Both the position numbers and the translations under genes were made by a program. From positions 124,001 through 188,000 of the forward strand of contig BMUD01000005.1 in assembly GCA_014650015.1 (NCBI GenBank): a DNA stretch of 64,000 nucleotides, read 5' to 3'. Below the pieces are notes generated by a model. The model did no database searches. It saw nothing but the letters and a program-made list of their open reading frames with translations, and was not told where the DNA came from. The DNA comes from Streptomyces griseoloalbus. Lineage in GTDB: Bacteria > Actinomycetota > Actinomycetes > Streptomycetales > Streptomycetaceae. Within the stretch, counting starts at the first letter, position 1; every line of letters begins with the position of its first letter. Positions 45,640 to 55,101 of the stretch are shown in pieces.

Positions 45640-46049
45640 GTGGTGACCGTACGCCCGTGATGGCGCGGCCGATTCGTCCGCCCTCCGCCGGACGGGTCGG
45701 TGCCTTTCTGGGACTGTTCCTGCTCGGGGCGCTGGTCGGGGTGGCCGGGGCGCTCGTGCAGCCCGCGTGGTTCCCGGGCGGGCTGCTGCTGGCCCTGGCC
45801 GGAGAGGCGGGGCTGGTCCTGGGGGCGGCACGTGTGATGCGCAGCCGTGCCGGTGGCGGGGCGGTCGCCGGTGGCTGGATGCTCGTCGTCATCCTGCTCA
45901 CGGCCAGCCGCCCGGAAGGCGACTTCCTCTTCGCCGCCGACGGCGGTTCCTATCTCTTCCTGCTCGGCGGCATCGGCGTCGCTGTGATCTGCACCACCCT
46001 CGCCTCCGGGCGGCAACCGGACGGCCGTCCCGTCCGACTTGGCAAGTGA
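45636..46049 (+). CDS. DUF6113-type small membrane protein
   Basis: 137 residues from GTG overlapping the mshB stop. Four hydrophobic segments (about 22-40, 46-64, 74-88, 104-120) with short loops suggest a four-helix membrane protein; the tail is basic. I recall proteins annotated DUF6113 downstream of mshB in Streptomyces. No catalytic motif is present. Coupling to mshB hints at a link to thiol metabolism or simple operon co-inheritance; function unknown. Confidence 0.8.
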   Translation: MSGDRTPVMARPIRPPSAGRVGAFLGLFLLGALVGVAGALVQPAWFPGGLLLALAGEAGLVLGAARVMRSRAGGGAVAGGWMLVVILLTASRPEGDFLFAADGGSYLFLLGGIGVAVICTTLASGRQPDGRPVRLGK

Positions 46050-46243
46050 CGTACCACTTCGCCGTGTCATGAGCGTGCGGGTCCGGTGCGGGTTTCCCGA
46101 GCGGTCCTGGGATATGGGCCGGATGTGGCCAGTAAGGTGGTGCGCGCCGCCGAGCCTTCCCCGCACTCTCGGCTCCGTTCCGAGCTGGGGGACCCCCACC
46201 GTGAGGTCGTGACGGGCGGCGGAGCCAACCGGGAGAACCTGCC

Positions 46244-48430
46244 TTGAGTCGTGAAACTGACACTCCGTCCTCCGGGCCCAACGGGCACGGCGGAGCCGCC
46301 TACCCGTCGGGCACCCCGCCCTACGGCATCCCGGCGATTCCGGACGAGGGCCGGCCGGCCGCGCGGCCGGAGGAACGCAAGACCGAGACCACGCTGACGA
46401 CCCGAATCCGGATCAACATCCCCGGATCGCGGCCCATTCCGCCGGTCGTCGTGCGCAAGCCCGTCACGGACGCGGAAAGCAAGGACACCGCCGCGGCCGA
46501 GGCGCCGGCCCCGCCGTCGGCCGGGGCCGCCGCGGTGGAGCCTCCCGCTCGGTCCGCCCGGCCCACCCGTCCTGCCCAGTCGTCGGCCGAGGAGAAGCCG
46601 GCCAGTGACTGGTTCGCACCGCGCAAGTCGGGCGGGGGCAAGGGCGGGCCGGGCGTCGGCTCCGCCAACGGGGCGGGTACCCCGAGCGGTTCGGGCTCCG
46701 GTGCGGGCGGCGCCGCGCAGGGTGCCTCCGCACCCGCGGCTGCCGCCGGTGCGTCCGGTGCCGGCGCCCCCGGTGGCGCGCGGCCGGGTGGCGTGGTCGG
46801 CTCCATGAGTGCGCCGGGTGGCTCCCGCCCCGGCGGCCCGAAAGGCTCCGGACCCACCGGCGCGACCGGTGCGACCGGCGGGCCCGTGGCCCCCGGGCAC
46901 GGAGGCGGCACCGGTTCCTTCGATGTGACCGAGGCGCTGGCCGGCGGACCGGCGGGCAGCGGCACACGTCCGGGCACGAGCCACGGTGGCGAGCCGCGCC
47001 GCGACGACCTGCCGTACGTCACGGAGGAGGCGCCCGGCGGCCCCGACGGGCACCGCGGTCCGGGTGGCATGCCGGGGCAGGCTGGTCAGCCGGGTTACGG
47101 CGGCCAGGGCCGCCCCGGTGGCCCTGAGGGCCCCGCAGGTCCGACCGGCGGCCCGGTCATGGGCGACGGCCCGATGCTGCCGCCGGCCACCGGTGGTCCC
47201 GGCCCGGCCGGCGTGCAGGACCGTCTCGGCGTCCCCGGCGGCGGTATGAGCGACGACACCGCGATCCTCACGCCCCAGAAGCCCGCCGAACCGGGTACGC
47301 CGGGCTACGGCCCCCGCCACGACAACGTCTCCGGGCACACCGTGACCAGCGGTATCCCGGTCGTCCCGCCGGGGGCGGCCTTCGGCGCGGGCGGCGTCCC
47401 CACCGACGGCCCCCTGCCGCACACGCCGCCCAAGCTGCCCGATCCGGTCTCCCCGCCCCCGGCGAGTTCCTCGAAGCCGCCGAAGAAGAAGGGGCGCAAC
47501 AAGCTCGTCCTGCTCTGCGGCTGCGTGGTCTTCCTCGGCGGTGTCGCCTACGGCGCCGGCCTGCTGATGAACCGCTCCGACGTGCCCAAGGGCACCACCG
47601 TCCTCGGTGTCGAGATCGGCGGCGGCACCCGCGACGAGGCCGTGAAGAAGCTGGACGCGGCCCTCGACGACCGGCCGAACAAGCCGCTGAAGCTGTCCGT
47701 CGACGGCAAGACGGTCGAGCTGGAGCCGGACAACGCGGGCCTGCAGGTCGACACCGACGCCACCGTCGCCGCTGCCGCCGGCAGTGACTACAACCCGGTC
47801 TCCGTGATCGGCTCCCTCTTCGGCAACCACCGCGTCGTCGACCCGGTCATGCCCGTCGACGAGGAGAAGCTGCACGCCGCCCTGGAGGACGCCGCGGGCG
47901 GTGCGGGGTCGATGGTCGAGGGCACGATCGAGTTCGAGTCCGGCAAGGCCGTCCCCGTGTACGGCAAGCCGGGCAAGGGCATCGACGTGGCCAAGTCGAC
48001 GCAGGCCGTGCAGGAGGCGTACCGCACCCAGGTGGAGACGGGCACCGCCGCCCCGGTGAACGTCCCGACGACCTCCCAGCAGCCGAAGGTCTCCAAGGCC
48101 GAGGTCGACCGGATGATGAAGGAGTTCGCCGAGCCGGCGATGTCGGCCATCGTGACCGTGCAGACCGACGCGGCGCACTCGATCCCGATGAGCCCGCAGA
48201 AGTCGCTGTGGAAGTTCCTCGGAGTGGAGGCCGTCAACGGCAAGCTCGTCGACAAGCCCGACCTGGACGCCCTGAAGGAGCTGTACGGCCAGACGTTCGA
48301 CGATGTGCGCATCACCCGGGGCAACGGCAACAAGACGCCCGTCACCCCCCAGGACGTGTACGTCGCCCTCCGCCAGGCCCTGACGAGCAAGACCGACCGG
48401 GTCGCGGTGATCGAGACGAACCCCAGCTGA
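46244..48430 (+). CDS. membrane-anchored protein with VanW-associated peptidoglycan-binding domains
   Basis: 728 residues from TTG 46244, preceded by GGGAGA. About 410 residues of Pro/Gly/Ala-rich disordered cytosolic tail lead to one membrane helix (~418-440). The external part contains a PG_binding_4-type (YoaR/VanW-associated) domain: GTTVLGVEIGGGTRDEAVKKLDAAL, then KPLKLSVDGKTVELEPDNAGLQVD, and a second related unit. A C-terminal VanW domain is not evident. It probably contacts the cell wall from the membrane. The very long disordered tail is unusual. A hairpin follows. Confidence 0.8.
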   Translation: MSRETDTPSSGPNGHGGAAYPSGTPPYGIPAIPDEGRPAARPEERKTETTLTTRIRINIPGSRPIPPVVVRKPVTDAESKDTAAAEAPAPPSAGAAAVEPPARSARPTRPAQSSAEEKPASDWFAPRKSGGGKGGPGVGSANGAGTPSGSGSGAGGAAQGASAPAAAAGASGAGAPGGARPGGVVGSMSAPGGSRPGGPKGSGPTGATGATGGPVAPGHGGGTGSFDVTEALAGGPAGSGTRPGTSHGGEPRRDDLPYVTEEAPGGPDGHRGPGGMPGQAGQPGYGGQGRPGGPEGPAGPTGGPVMGDGPMLPPATGGPGPAGVQDRLGVPGGGMSDDTAILTPQKPAEPGTPGYGPRHDNVSGHTVTSGIPVVPPGAAFGAGGVPTDGPLPHTPPKLPDPVSPPPASSSKPPKKKGRNKLVLLCGCVVFLGGVAYGAGLLMNRSDVPKGTTVLGVEIGGGTRDEAVKKLDAALDDRPNKPLKLSVDGKTVELEPDNAGLQVDTDATVAAAAGSDYNPVSVIGSLFGNHRVVDPVMPVDEEKLHAALEDAAGGAGSMVEGTIEFESGKAVPVYGKPGKGIDVAKSTQAVQEAYRTQVETGTAAPVNVPTTSQQPKVSKAEVDRMMKEFAEPAMSAIVTVQTDAAHSIPMSPQKSLWKFLGVEAVNGKLVDKPDLDALKELYGQTFDDVRITRGNGNKTPVTPQDVYVALRQALTSKTDRVAVIETNPS

Positions 48431-48445
48431 GGCGACGCGCGGAGT

Positions 48446-48472
48446 GGGGGCCCGGTGCACCACCGGGCCCCC
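48446..48472. terminator. terminator between converging genes
   Basis: GGGGGCCCGGTG and CACCGGGCCCCC form a perfect 12-bp stem with a 3-nt loop, 15 nt after the plus-strand stop and 23 nt from the minus-strand stop. It can serve both strands. Confidence 0.88.
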
Positions 48473-48495
48473 GCGTCCTGCGCCCTGTCGTCGAA

Positions 48496-49368
48496 CTAGT
48501 TGAGCAGCGCCAGCGCCGCCCGGGCCTGCCCCCGCACCTGCTCCGCCGCCGGTTCGTCCACCGCCGCGACCACCTCCGCGTACGCCTCCAACTCCCGCGC
48601 GCCGTCCCGGTAGTCCCCGCGCCGCACCAGCAACTGCGCCCGCTCGTAGCGCAGCCGTGCCGGGTGCGAGGGGAGGAGCAGGGAGAGGTCCACCGCCCAC
48701 AGGGACACGTCCGAGTGTTCCGGACGGGCCGCCGCCCACGCCCGGATGTTGTTCAGGATGCGCAGGACGACGTCCAGCGTGTCGGCGGGCGTCAGCATGG
48801 ACGCGCTCAGCGGCGCCCCCGTGGCCCCGGCGACCAGCAGCTCCGCGTCGGCGCCGGTCAGTACCCGGCCCCCGTCGAAGGGATCGGCGAGCACCTGTCC
48901 CTCCGCCTCCCCGAAGCCGACGACGAAGTGCCCCGGCAGCGCCACCCCGTACACCGGCGCACCCGCCCGACGGGCCACCTCCAGCCACACCACCGACAGC
49001 AGGATCGGCAGCCCGCGCCGCCGCCGCAGCACCTCGTGCAGCAGCGAGGACTTCAGCCGCCGGTAGTCCTCCGGGGCGCCGTGGAAGCCGTACCGCTCGC
49101 CCAGCAGCTCCCGCAGCGCGAGCGCCCAGGCCCGGGGCGTGCCGGGCCGGTAGGGGAGTTCACCGGCCAGCCGGTCCAGCTCCACCTGTGCGGCGTCCAT
49201 GGCCGCCTCGTCCAGCGCGCCGTCCGCCTCCGCGCCCAGCAGCAGGCACAGCGTCGACAGGTCGGGCCGCTCGCAGCGGGCCTCCTCGGCGAACCGCCGG
49301 CGCAGCTCGGCGGAGCGCTCGGGCGGTGGGGAATGAGGGGAACGCATACCCGGTTCGTGCCCGCTCAC
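48496..49368 (-). CDS. SirB1 family transglutaminase-like/TPR protein
   Basis: 290 residues from GTG 49368, overlapping the upstream acetyltransferase stop by 4 nt. Residues ~40-190 match the SirB1/transglutaminase-like region (LSTLCLLLGAEADGALD, SSLLHEVLRRRRGLPILLSVVWLEVARRAG, ALPGHFVVGF). The C-terminus is a tetratricopeptide-like helical segment. The family's biochemical role is not settled. No signal peptide. It is co-transcribed with the GNAT gene. Confidence 0.83.
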   Translation of the reverse strand: MSGHEPGMRSPHSPPPERSAELRRRFAEEARCERPDLSTLCLLLGAEADGALDEAAMDAAQVELDRLAGELPYRPGTPRAWALALRELLGERYGFHGAPEDYRRLKSSLLHEVLRRRRGLPILLSVVWLEVARRAGAPVYGVALPGHFVVGFGEAEGQVLADPFDGGRVLTGADAELLVAGATGAPLSASMLTPADTLDVVLRILNNIRAWAAARPEHSDVSLWAVDLSLLLPSHPARLRYERAQLLVRRGDYRDGARELEAYAEVVAAVDEPAAEQVRGQARAALALLN

Positions 49369-50435
49369 AGTGTTCCCTCACCCGCCGGATCCGCCGGATC
49401 CGAGGATTCCGGCGCGCGGTAGTGGTGGTACGCGTGGTGCGCGGCGAAACCCATCCGGTCGTACAGCGCCCGCGCTCCCGCGTTGTCGTCCTCGACCTGG
49501 AGCCAGGCCGCGGAGGCGCCCTCGTCGAGCGCCCGCCGGGCCAGCGCGGCCATCACGGCGGTCGCCAGCCCGCGCCGTCGCCGCGCCGGGTCCACCTCGA
49601 CCGCGGCGAAGCCCGCCCACCGACCGTCCACCGCGCACCGCCCGATGGCGGCCGGCGCGTCCGCCCCGCCCGGCACCGTGGCGAACCACACCGTCGGCCC
49701 TCCCCCGCTCCCGGCGTCGCTCGGACCGGGGGAGCCCCCTTCCAGCACCCGCAGGGCCACCTCGCTCACCCCCTTGCGCCGGTAGCGGGCCAGCCACGCC
49801 TCGTCGGCCTCCCGCGACAGCACGACCCCGGACGGCTCCGCACCCAGGTCCGCGACCGGCGCCAACGCCCCGGTCCACAGCTCGGCGGTCACCTCCCGCA
49901 CCCAGCCCCGCCGCTCCAGCTCCGCGCACAGCAGCTCCTGCGTGCCTTGCGCGCCGGTCGCGGTCTGGACGTAGGCGGGCAGTCCCCGCGCGGCGTACCA
50001 GCGGCGTACGGCCGTCAGCGCCTCCTCGAGCGGCACGCCCGGGTCACCCAGCGGCAGCACCGAGTTCGCCCGCCGCGTGAAGCCCTCGGCCGCCCGCAGC
50101 TCCCACTCGCCGAGCCGCTCGCTCTCCACGGGGCGCCACGCCCGCGCGCTGACGCGCGCCAGCTCCTCGTACGAGGCGGCCGGACCGCGCCGACGCGCCG
50201 GCGCCGCCGGCACGACCTTGCCCGCGACCAGCGCGGACTCCGCGATGCTGACACCTTCCCCGTTCTTCCTTGTGATCCGCAGCACACCGTTGTCCCATGA
50301 TGTGAGAACACCGACCGTGTCGGTGAACGTGTCACCCGAAGGACCATGTTCGATCAAGCTCCTCACGGAGACCCGTTTTCCCACGTCAGCAGTGGTGATA
50401 CGGACCTCGAGGCGCCCGGCGGCAGAGATTTCCAC
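49365..50435 (-). CDS. GNAT family N-acetyltransferase with N-terminal extra domain
   Basis: 356 residues from GTG 50435. The N-terminal ~75 residues form a small beta-barrel-like domain (VRITTADVGKRVSVRSL, GVLTSWDNGVLRITRKNG). The C-terminal half is GNAT: AAVEVDPARRRRGLATAVMAAL is the acetyl-CoA pyrophosphate loop, and WLQVEDDNAGARALYDRMGF the last helix-strand. Substrate unknown. Expressed divergently from the ferredoxin gene and translationally coupled to the SirB1-like gene. Confidence 0.85.
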   Translation of the reverse strand: MEISAAGRLEVRITTADVGKRVSVRSLIEHGPSGDTFTDTVGVLTSWDNGVLRITRKNGEGVSIAESALVAGKVVPAAPARRRGPAASYEELARVSARAWRPVESERLGEWELRAAEGFTRRANSVLPLGDPGVPLEEALTAVRRWYAARGLPAYVQTATGAQGTQELLCAELERRGWVREVTAELWTGALAPVADLGAEPSGVVLSREADEAWLARYRRKGVSEVALRVLEGGSPGPSDAGSGGGPTVWFATVPGGADAPAAIGRCAVDGRWAGFAAVEVDPARRRRGLATAVMAALARRALDEGASAAWLQVEDDNAGARALYDRMGFAAHHAYHHYRAPESSDPADPAGEGTL

Positions 50436-50575
50436 AGGTCAGTTCACCCCTCCTGTTCGGATCATGCCCAGGAACGGAGATACTAGGGGCGGGCATCGAC
50501 GACGCCGCGCTCCCGCGCGCCAGGCGGCGGAGCCTGAGGAGGCCCGCCAGCGCCCTATCGAGGAGGAACGACAGC

Positions 50576-50893
50576 GTGACCTACGTCATCGCGCAGCCTT
50601 GTGTCGACGTGAAGGACAAGGCGTGCATCGAGGAGTGCCCGGTCGACTGCATCTACGAGGGCCAGCGGTCCTTGTACATCCACCCGGACGAATGCGTCGA
50701 CTGTGGCGCCTGTGAACCGGTCTGCCCGGTCGAGGCCATCTTCTACGAGGACGACACTCCGGAGGAGTGGAAGGACTACTACAAGGCGAACGTCGAGTTC
50801 TTCGACGAGCTCGGCTCGCCCGGCGGCGCCAGCAAGCTGGGGCTGATCGAGCGCGATCACCCGTTCATCGCCGCGCTGCCGCCGCAGGCGTAG
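50576..50893 (+). CDS. fdxA: 7Fe ferredoxin
   Basis: 105 residues from GTG with AGGAGG upstream. Cys motifs: CVDVKDKACIEECPVDC and CVDCGACEPVCPVEA give one [3Fe-4S] and one [4Fe-4S] cluster, as in the seven-iron ferredoxins of actinomycetes. The C-terminal tail (~60-105) is the usual extension. A general low-potential electron carrier, possibly for cytochromes P450 or oxidoreductases. It sits directly before dapC, as FdxC does before an aminotransferase in mycobacteria, but a hairpin separates them here. Confidence 0.95.
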   Translation: MTYVIAQPCVDVKDKACIEECPVDCIYEGQRSLYIHPDECVDCGACEPVCPVEAIFYEDDTPEEWKDYYKANVEFFDELGSPGGASKLGLIERDHPFIAALPPQA

Positions 50894-50930
50894 CCGTCCC
50901 GTCGGCGGCCTCCGCACCGACGTGCCGCCT

Positions 50931-50964
50931 TGGTCCCGTACGGCCCGATCGCCGTACGGGACCA
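50931..50964 (+). terminator. hairpin between ferredoxin gene and dapC
   Basis: TGGTCCCGTACGGC and GCCGTACGGGACCA form a perfect 14-bp stem with a 6-nt loop (CCGATC). It lies 38 nt after the ferredoxin stop and 32 nt before the dapC start, so it may attenuate read-through. Confidence 0.82.
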
Positions 50965-50995
50965 GGCGTTTGCCGTACCAGAAAGTGAGCCACCC

Positions 50996-52093
50996 GTGTC
51001 CGCAGTCTCCGACCGGCTGCCCACCTTCCCCTGGGACAAGCTGGAGCCCTACAAGAAGACGGCCGCCGCGCACCCCGACGGCATCGTCGACCTCTCGGTC
51101 GGCACCCCCGTCGACCCGGTCCCCGAGCCGGTCCAGAAGGCCCTCGTCGCCGCGGCGGACTCCCCGGGCTATCCCACGGTCTGGGGCACCCCGGAACTGC
51201 GTGACGCGCTCACCCGCTGGGTGGAGCGCCGGCTGGGCGCCCGCGGGGTGACCCACCGCCACGTCCTGCCGGTCGTCGGCTCCAAGGAACTGGTCGCCTG
51301 GCTGCCCACCCAGCTCGGTCTCGGCCCCGGCGACAAGGTCGCCTACCCGCGCCTGGCCTATCCGACGTACGAGGTCGGCGCCCGCCTCGCCCGCGCCGAG
51401 TACGAGGCCTACGACGACCCGACCGAGCTCGACCCGACGAACCTGAGGCTGCTCTGGCTGAACTCCCCGTCCAACCCGACGGGCCGGGTGCTGTCCAAGG
51501 AGGAGCTGACCCGGATCGTGGCCTGGGCCCGTGAGCACGGCGTCCTGCTCCTGTCCGACGAGTGCTACATCGAGCTGGGCTGGGAGGCCGACCCGGTCTC
51601 GGTGCTGCACCCGGACGTCAACGGCGGCTCGTACGACGGCATCGTCTCGGTCCACTCCCTGTCCAAGCGCTCCAACCTCGCCGGCTACCGCGCCGCCTTC
51701 CTCGCCGGTGACCCGGCGGTCCTCGGCCCGCTGCTGGAGATCCGCAAGCACGGCGGGATGATGACCTCCGCGCCGACGCAGGCGGCCGTGGTGGCGGCCC
51801 TGGGTGACGACGAGCACGTCCGGGTCCAGCGTGAGCGCTACGCGGCCCGCCGCACCGCCCTGCGCGAGGCGCTGCTCGGCCACGGCTTCCGCATCGAGCA
51901 CAGCGAGGCCAGCCTCTACCTGTGGGCCACGAGGGACGAGTCCTGCTGGAGCACGGTCGCCCACCTGGCCGAGCGCGGCATTCTCGTCGCCCCCGGCGAC
52001 TTCTACGGCCCGGCGGGCGAGAACTTCGTCCGCGTCGCCCTGACGGCCACGGACGAACGCGTCCGGGCGGCGGTGGCCAGACTCACCGCCTGA
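50996..52093 (+). CDS. dapC: succinyldiaminopimelate transaminase
   Basis: 365 residues from GTG 50996; longer in-frame starts would run through the terminator hairpin. Class I/II fold-type aminotransferase: YPTVWGTPELRDAL, LNSPSNPTGRVLS, the PLP Lys in HSLSKRSNLAGYR (K224), and GMMTSAPTQ. It makes N-succinyl-LL-diaminopimelate from the keto precursor with glutamate, in the lysine and peptidoglycan pathway. dapE follows ~1.8 kb away. A hairpin terminates it. Confidence 0.9.
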   Translation: MSAVSDRLPTFPWDKLEPYKKTAAAHPDGIVDLSVGTPVDPVPEPVQKALVAAADSPGYPTVWGTPELRDALTRWVERRLGARGVTHRHVLPVVGSKELVAWLPTQLGLGPGDKVAYPRLAYPTYEVGARLARAEYEAYDDPTELDPTNLRLLWLNSPSNPTGRVLSKEELTRIVAWAREHGVLLLSDECYIELGWEADPVSVLHPDVNGGSYDGIVSVHSLSKRSNLAGYRAAFLAGDPAVLGPLLEIRKHGGMMTSAPTQAAVVAALGDDEHVRVQRERYAARRTALREALLGHGFRIEHSEASLYLWATRDESCWSTVAHLAERGILVAPGDFYGPAGENFVRVALTATDERVRAAVARLTA

Positions 52094-52250
52094 CGCCCCC
52101 GGCCCGCCCGGCCCGGCTGTGGGCGGCCGTTCCGCAGGGCGGTGGGGGGCATCTCCCCTGCCCTCCCGGTCAAGGGGGGAGGGTGGGCACCGCCACCGGC
52201 GCCGGGCATCGCTCGGCAGGCGCTCACCGCACCGGCGCGGACACACGAGA

Positions 52251-52282
52251 CGACGGGGCCCGGGAGATCCCGGACCCCGTCG
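52251..52282. terminator. terminator between dapC and convergent secreted-protein gene
   Basis: CGACGGGG-C-CCGGGA pairs with TCCCGG-A-CCCCGTCG with one mismatch and a two-base loop. It lies 22 nt from the minus-strand stop. Confidence 0.75.
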
Positions 52283-52303
52283 TAGTACGGCTGCGGCCGA
52301 ACC

Positions 52304-52636
52304 TCAGACGAGCGGCAGCGTCCTGGCCGACGGGACGCCACCCTTGGTGAGGGACTCGGTCGGCAGCGTCTTCGCCGCCGACCCGGCCTTCTCCACGGTC
52401 TTGCCGACGGTCGGCGCCACCTTGTCGGCGTCACCCGCCGTCTTGGTGACGTCCCGCGTCACGGTGTCCACGGTGTCGTCGGCAGCCCCGTCCAAGGCGG
52501 TCAGCCCGCCGAGGTTCGGAGTGGCCGGCAGCTCCGGAGCAGCGCTGGCGGAACCGGCCGCACCGACCCCGGCGGCCGCTCCCGCAGCGACGAGCAGCGC
52601 GGCACGGGCGATCCGACGGGTCAGGGGGAGGGACAT
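52304..52636 (-). CDS. small secreted protein
   Basis: 110 residues from ATG 52636 with GAAGGAG upstream. A clear Sec signal peptide (RRIARAALLVAAGAAAGVGA, cleavage near ASA) leads to a ~75-residue mature protein of Asp/Thr/Lys-rich helical repeats (TALDGAADDTVDTVTRDVTK) ending in LPLV. No Cys or catalytic motif. Streptomyces have several such small secreted proteins of unknown role. It lies between dapC and a cell-wall hydrolase-like gene. Confidence 0.78.
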   Translation of the reverse strand: MSLPLTRRIARAALLVAAGAAAGVGAAGSASAAPELPATPNLGGLTALDGAADDTVDTVTRDVTKTAGDADKVAPTVGKTVEKAGSAAKTLPTESLTKGGVPSARTLPLV

Positions 52637-52842
52637 GGTGCTCCTTCGGCGGGTGAGAACGATGAGACGTCCGGCCGGCCCGGGAGGGCGATCCACCGGC
52701 TGTTGATCGTCGGGCTCGGACGCAGTGACTACCGCTCGACCGCCGGGAAGGTTGCGGTGGGACACCGTAAAGAGTTGGCAATGCGTCGCCTGACCGGCCG
52801 CGTGTGACGCCCGCGAGTGAGTCCCCGTACTCCTGACCGGGG

Positions 52843-53817
52843 CTACCGCGCCGTCGTGATCCGGACCGTGTCCGCGCCGTCCCCCGCGTCCGCGGAGCCC
52901 TTGCCGTCGGTCGGCCGCCACTGGCTGTCGGTGTTCCCGGCGGTCCATTCCCGCCCCGCGTACGCCACCTGCTCGATGTGCAGTTCGGAGGCGTTGGCCA
53001 CGGCCCAGTGGGCCAGCTGCCAGCCGCGGGTTCCGGCGTCGGCACCCACTCCCGCGGCGACCGGGAGCGTCACCGTCCGCCCGTCGGAGCCGGGCGACCC
53101 GGCCGGCGCGCTCGCGGACGGCGAGGCCGTGGCCACGTCGCCCACCTCGGCACCCGCGGGCTCCAGCAGCTCCCGCCCGAAGTCCCGCACCAGCGCGGCA
53201 CGCACCGCGTCCGCGCCCGCCGCCCGGGTCGCCGCCGGCCGGCCCTCGCAGGTCAGCGTCGCCGCCGAGCGCCCGGTGAGCGCGGCGGCCAGCAGCGTGG
53301 CATCCGGCTCGTGCTTGGCGTACGCCTGCGGGAAGCCGCTGCGCTGCACCTTCTGCGCGGCGACCGTGAGCGGCAGCCGGGTGTAGCCCGGCACCTCCTC
53401 CAGGTGCTCGTAGAACTTCTCCGCCGCGTACGTCGGATCCATAATCTCCTTCGGCGTGCCCCAGCCCTGCGAGGGACGCTGCTGGAACAGGCCCAGCGAG
53501 TCACGGTCGCCGTAGTCGATGTTGCGCAGCGCCGACTCCTGGAGCGCGGTCGCCAGCGCGATCGTCACCGCCCGCTCGGGCAGCTCGCGCGCGGTGCCCA
53601 CGGCGGTGATCGTCGCGGCGTTCACCGCCTGCTCGGGCGTGAACTCGTACGTCGCCCCGTCACCCGTGCCGGACACGACCTTGCAGCCCGGGCCGCCCCT
53701 GCCCCCGGTGACGTACTGCACCACGAGGTACCCGGCGACCGCGAGCAGGACCACAAGGGACGCCCCGAAGCGGAAGAGGCGGCCACGACGCTTGGAAGAA
53801 GGGGACGGCTCTGGCAC
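52843..53817 (-). CDS. membrane-anchored lysozyme-like protein
   Basis: 324 residues. A cytosolic basic tail, one helix (~15-33), then an external domain. IALATALQESALRNIDYGDR (catalytic-type Glu) and GLFQQRPSQGWG resemble the lytic-transglycosylase/lysozyme-like fold used against peptidoglycan. A Pro/Ser/Ala linker (~235-250) leads to a C-terminal domain with HWAVANASELHIEQVAYAGREW. It lies next to dapC/dapE and divergent from dapE, in keeping with a wall role. Enzyme activity is inferred from motifs only. Confidence 0.72.
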   Translation of the reverse strand: MPEPSPSSKRRGRLFRFGASLVVLLAVAGYLVVQYVTGGRGGPGCKVVSGTGDGATYEFTPEQAVNAATITAVGTARELPERAVTIALATALQESALRNIDYGDRDSLGLFQQRPSQGWGTPKEIMDPTYAAEKFYEHLEEVPGYTRLPLTVAAQKVQRSGFPQAYAKHEPDATLLAAALTGRSAATLTCEGRPAATRAAGADAVRAALVRDFGRELLEPAGAEVGDVATASPSASAPAGSPGSDGRTVTLPVAAGVGADAGTRGWQLAHWAVANASELHIEQVAYAGREWTAGNTDSQWRPTDGKGSADAGDGADTVRITTAR

Positions 53818-53900
53818 GCGTACAAGGTACTGGAGAGTACACAGGCGCGTGAGCCGGGTGTGGACCGTGGGTCCCGGCCCGGCGCGTTAGGGTCGACGGC

Positions 53901-54980
53901 ATGGCCGACACCCCGCTTGACCTCACGCTGGACGCCGCGCGCCTGACCGCGCGGCTCGTCGACTTCCCGTCCGTCAGCGGCAGCGAGAAGCCGCTCGCGG
54001 ACGCGATCGAGACCGCGCTGCGCGCGCTTCCGCACCTCGTGGTCGACCGGTTCGGCAACAACGTCGTCGCCCGTACGCGGCTGGGGCGGGCGGAGCGCGT
54101 GATCCTGGCCGGCCACATCGACACGGTCCCGATCGCGGACAACGTCCCCTCCCGGCTCGACGACGACGGCACGCTGTGGGGCTGCGGCACCTGCGACATG
54201 AAGGCGGGCGTGGCCGTCCAGCTGCGCATCGCCGCCACGGTCCCCGCCCCCAACCGCGATCTGACCTTCGTCTTCTACGACAACGAAGAGGTCGCCGCCG
54301 ACCTCAACGGCCTGAAGCACCTGGCCGAGGCGCACCCCGAGTGGCTCGAGGGCGACTTCGCGGTGCTGCTCGAGCCCTCCGACGGCCAGGTGGAGGGCGG
54401 CTGCCAGGGGACGCTGCGGGTCCTGCTGAAGACCACCGGCGAGCGCGCGCACTCGGCGCGCGGCTGGATGGGCTCCAACGCGATCCACGCCGCCGCCCCG
54501 ATCCTCGCCCGTCTGGCCGCCTACGAACCGCGCTACCCGGTGATCGACGGCCTGGAGTACCGGGAGGGCATGAACGCGGTCGGCATCCGGGGGGGAGTGG
54601 CCGGCAACGTCATCCCCGACGAGTGCGTCGTCACCGTGAACTTCCGCTACGCCCCGGACCGCACCGAGGAGGAGGCGCTGGCCCATGTCCGCGAGGTCTT
54701 CGCGGACTGCGGGGTGGCGGAGTTCGTCGTCGACGACCACAGCGGCGCGGCGCTGCCCGGCCTGTCCCACCCGGCCGCCGCGGCCTTCATCAAGGCGGTG
54801 GGCGGCACACCGCAGCCCAAGTACGGCTGGACGGACGTCTCCCGCTTCTCGTCCCTGGGCGTCCCGGCGGTCAATTACGGTCCCGGCAACCCCCACCTGG
54901 CGCACAAGCGGGACGAGCGCGTGGACACCGCGAAGATCCTCGCGGGGGAGGAGCGCCTGCGGTCCTGGCTGACGGCGTGA
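53901..54980 (+). CDS. dapE: succinyl-diaminopimelate desuccinylase
   Basis: 359 residues from ATG. M20 metallopeptidase fold: GHIDTVP (metal His and Asp), GTCDMKAG (bridging Asp), FYDNEEV (catalytic Glu and metal ligand) and the dimerisation-domain segment ERAHSARGWMG. It cleaves N-succinyl-LL-diaminopimelate to succinate and LL-DAP for lysine and peptidoglycan. Divergent from the lysozyme-like gene, 83 nt apart. Length matches actinobacterial DapE. Confidence 0.94.
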   Translation: MADTPLDLTLDAARLTARLVDFPSVSGSEKPLADAIETALRALPHLVVDRFGNNVVARTRLGRAERVILAGHIDTVPIADNVPSRLDDDGTLWGCGTCDMKAGVAVQLRIAATVPAPNRDLTFVFYDNEEVAADLNGLKHLAEAHPEWLEGDFAVLLEPSDGQVEGGCQGTLRVLLKTTGERAHSARGWMGSNAIHAAAPILARLAAYEPRYPVIDGLEYREGMNAVGIRGGVAGNVIPDECVVTVNFRYAPDRTEEEALAHVREVFADCGVAEFVVDDHSGAALPGLSHPAAAAFIKAVGGTPQPKYGWTDVSRFSSLGVPAVNYGPGNPHLAHKRDERVDTAKILAGEERLRSWLTA

Positions 54981-55101
54981 GACCGGCGGCTCGCGCCGGG
55001 GCGTTTGGGACGCTGTCCCGCGGACATGCTGACGTCCCCCGGACGTAACCCGCGTCGATCTACGCTGAGGTGGAACCACCAGCAAAACGGAGGGAGCGCA
55101 C

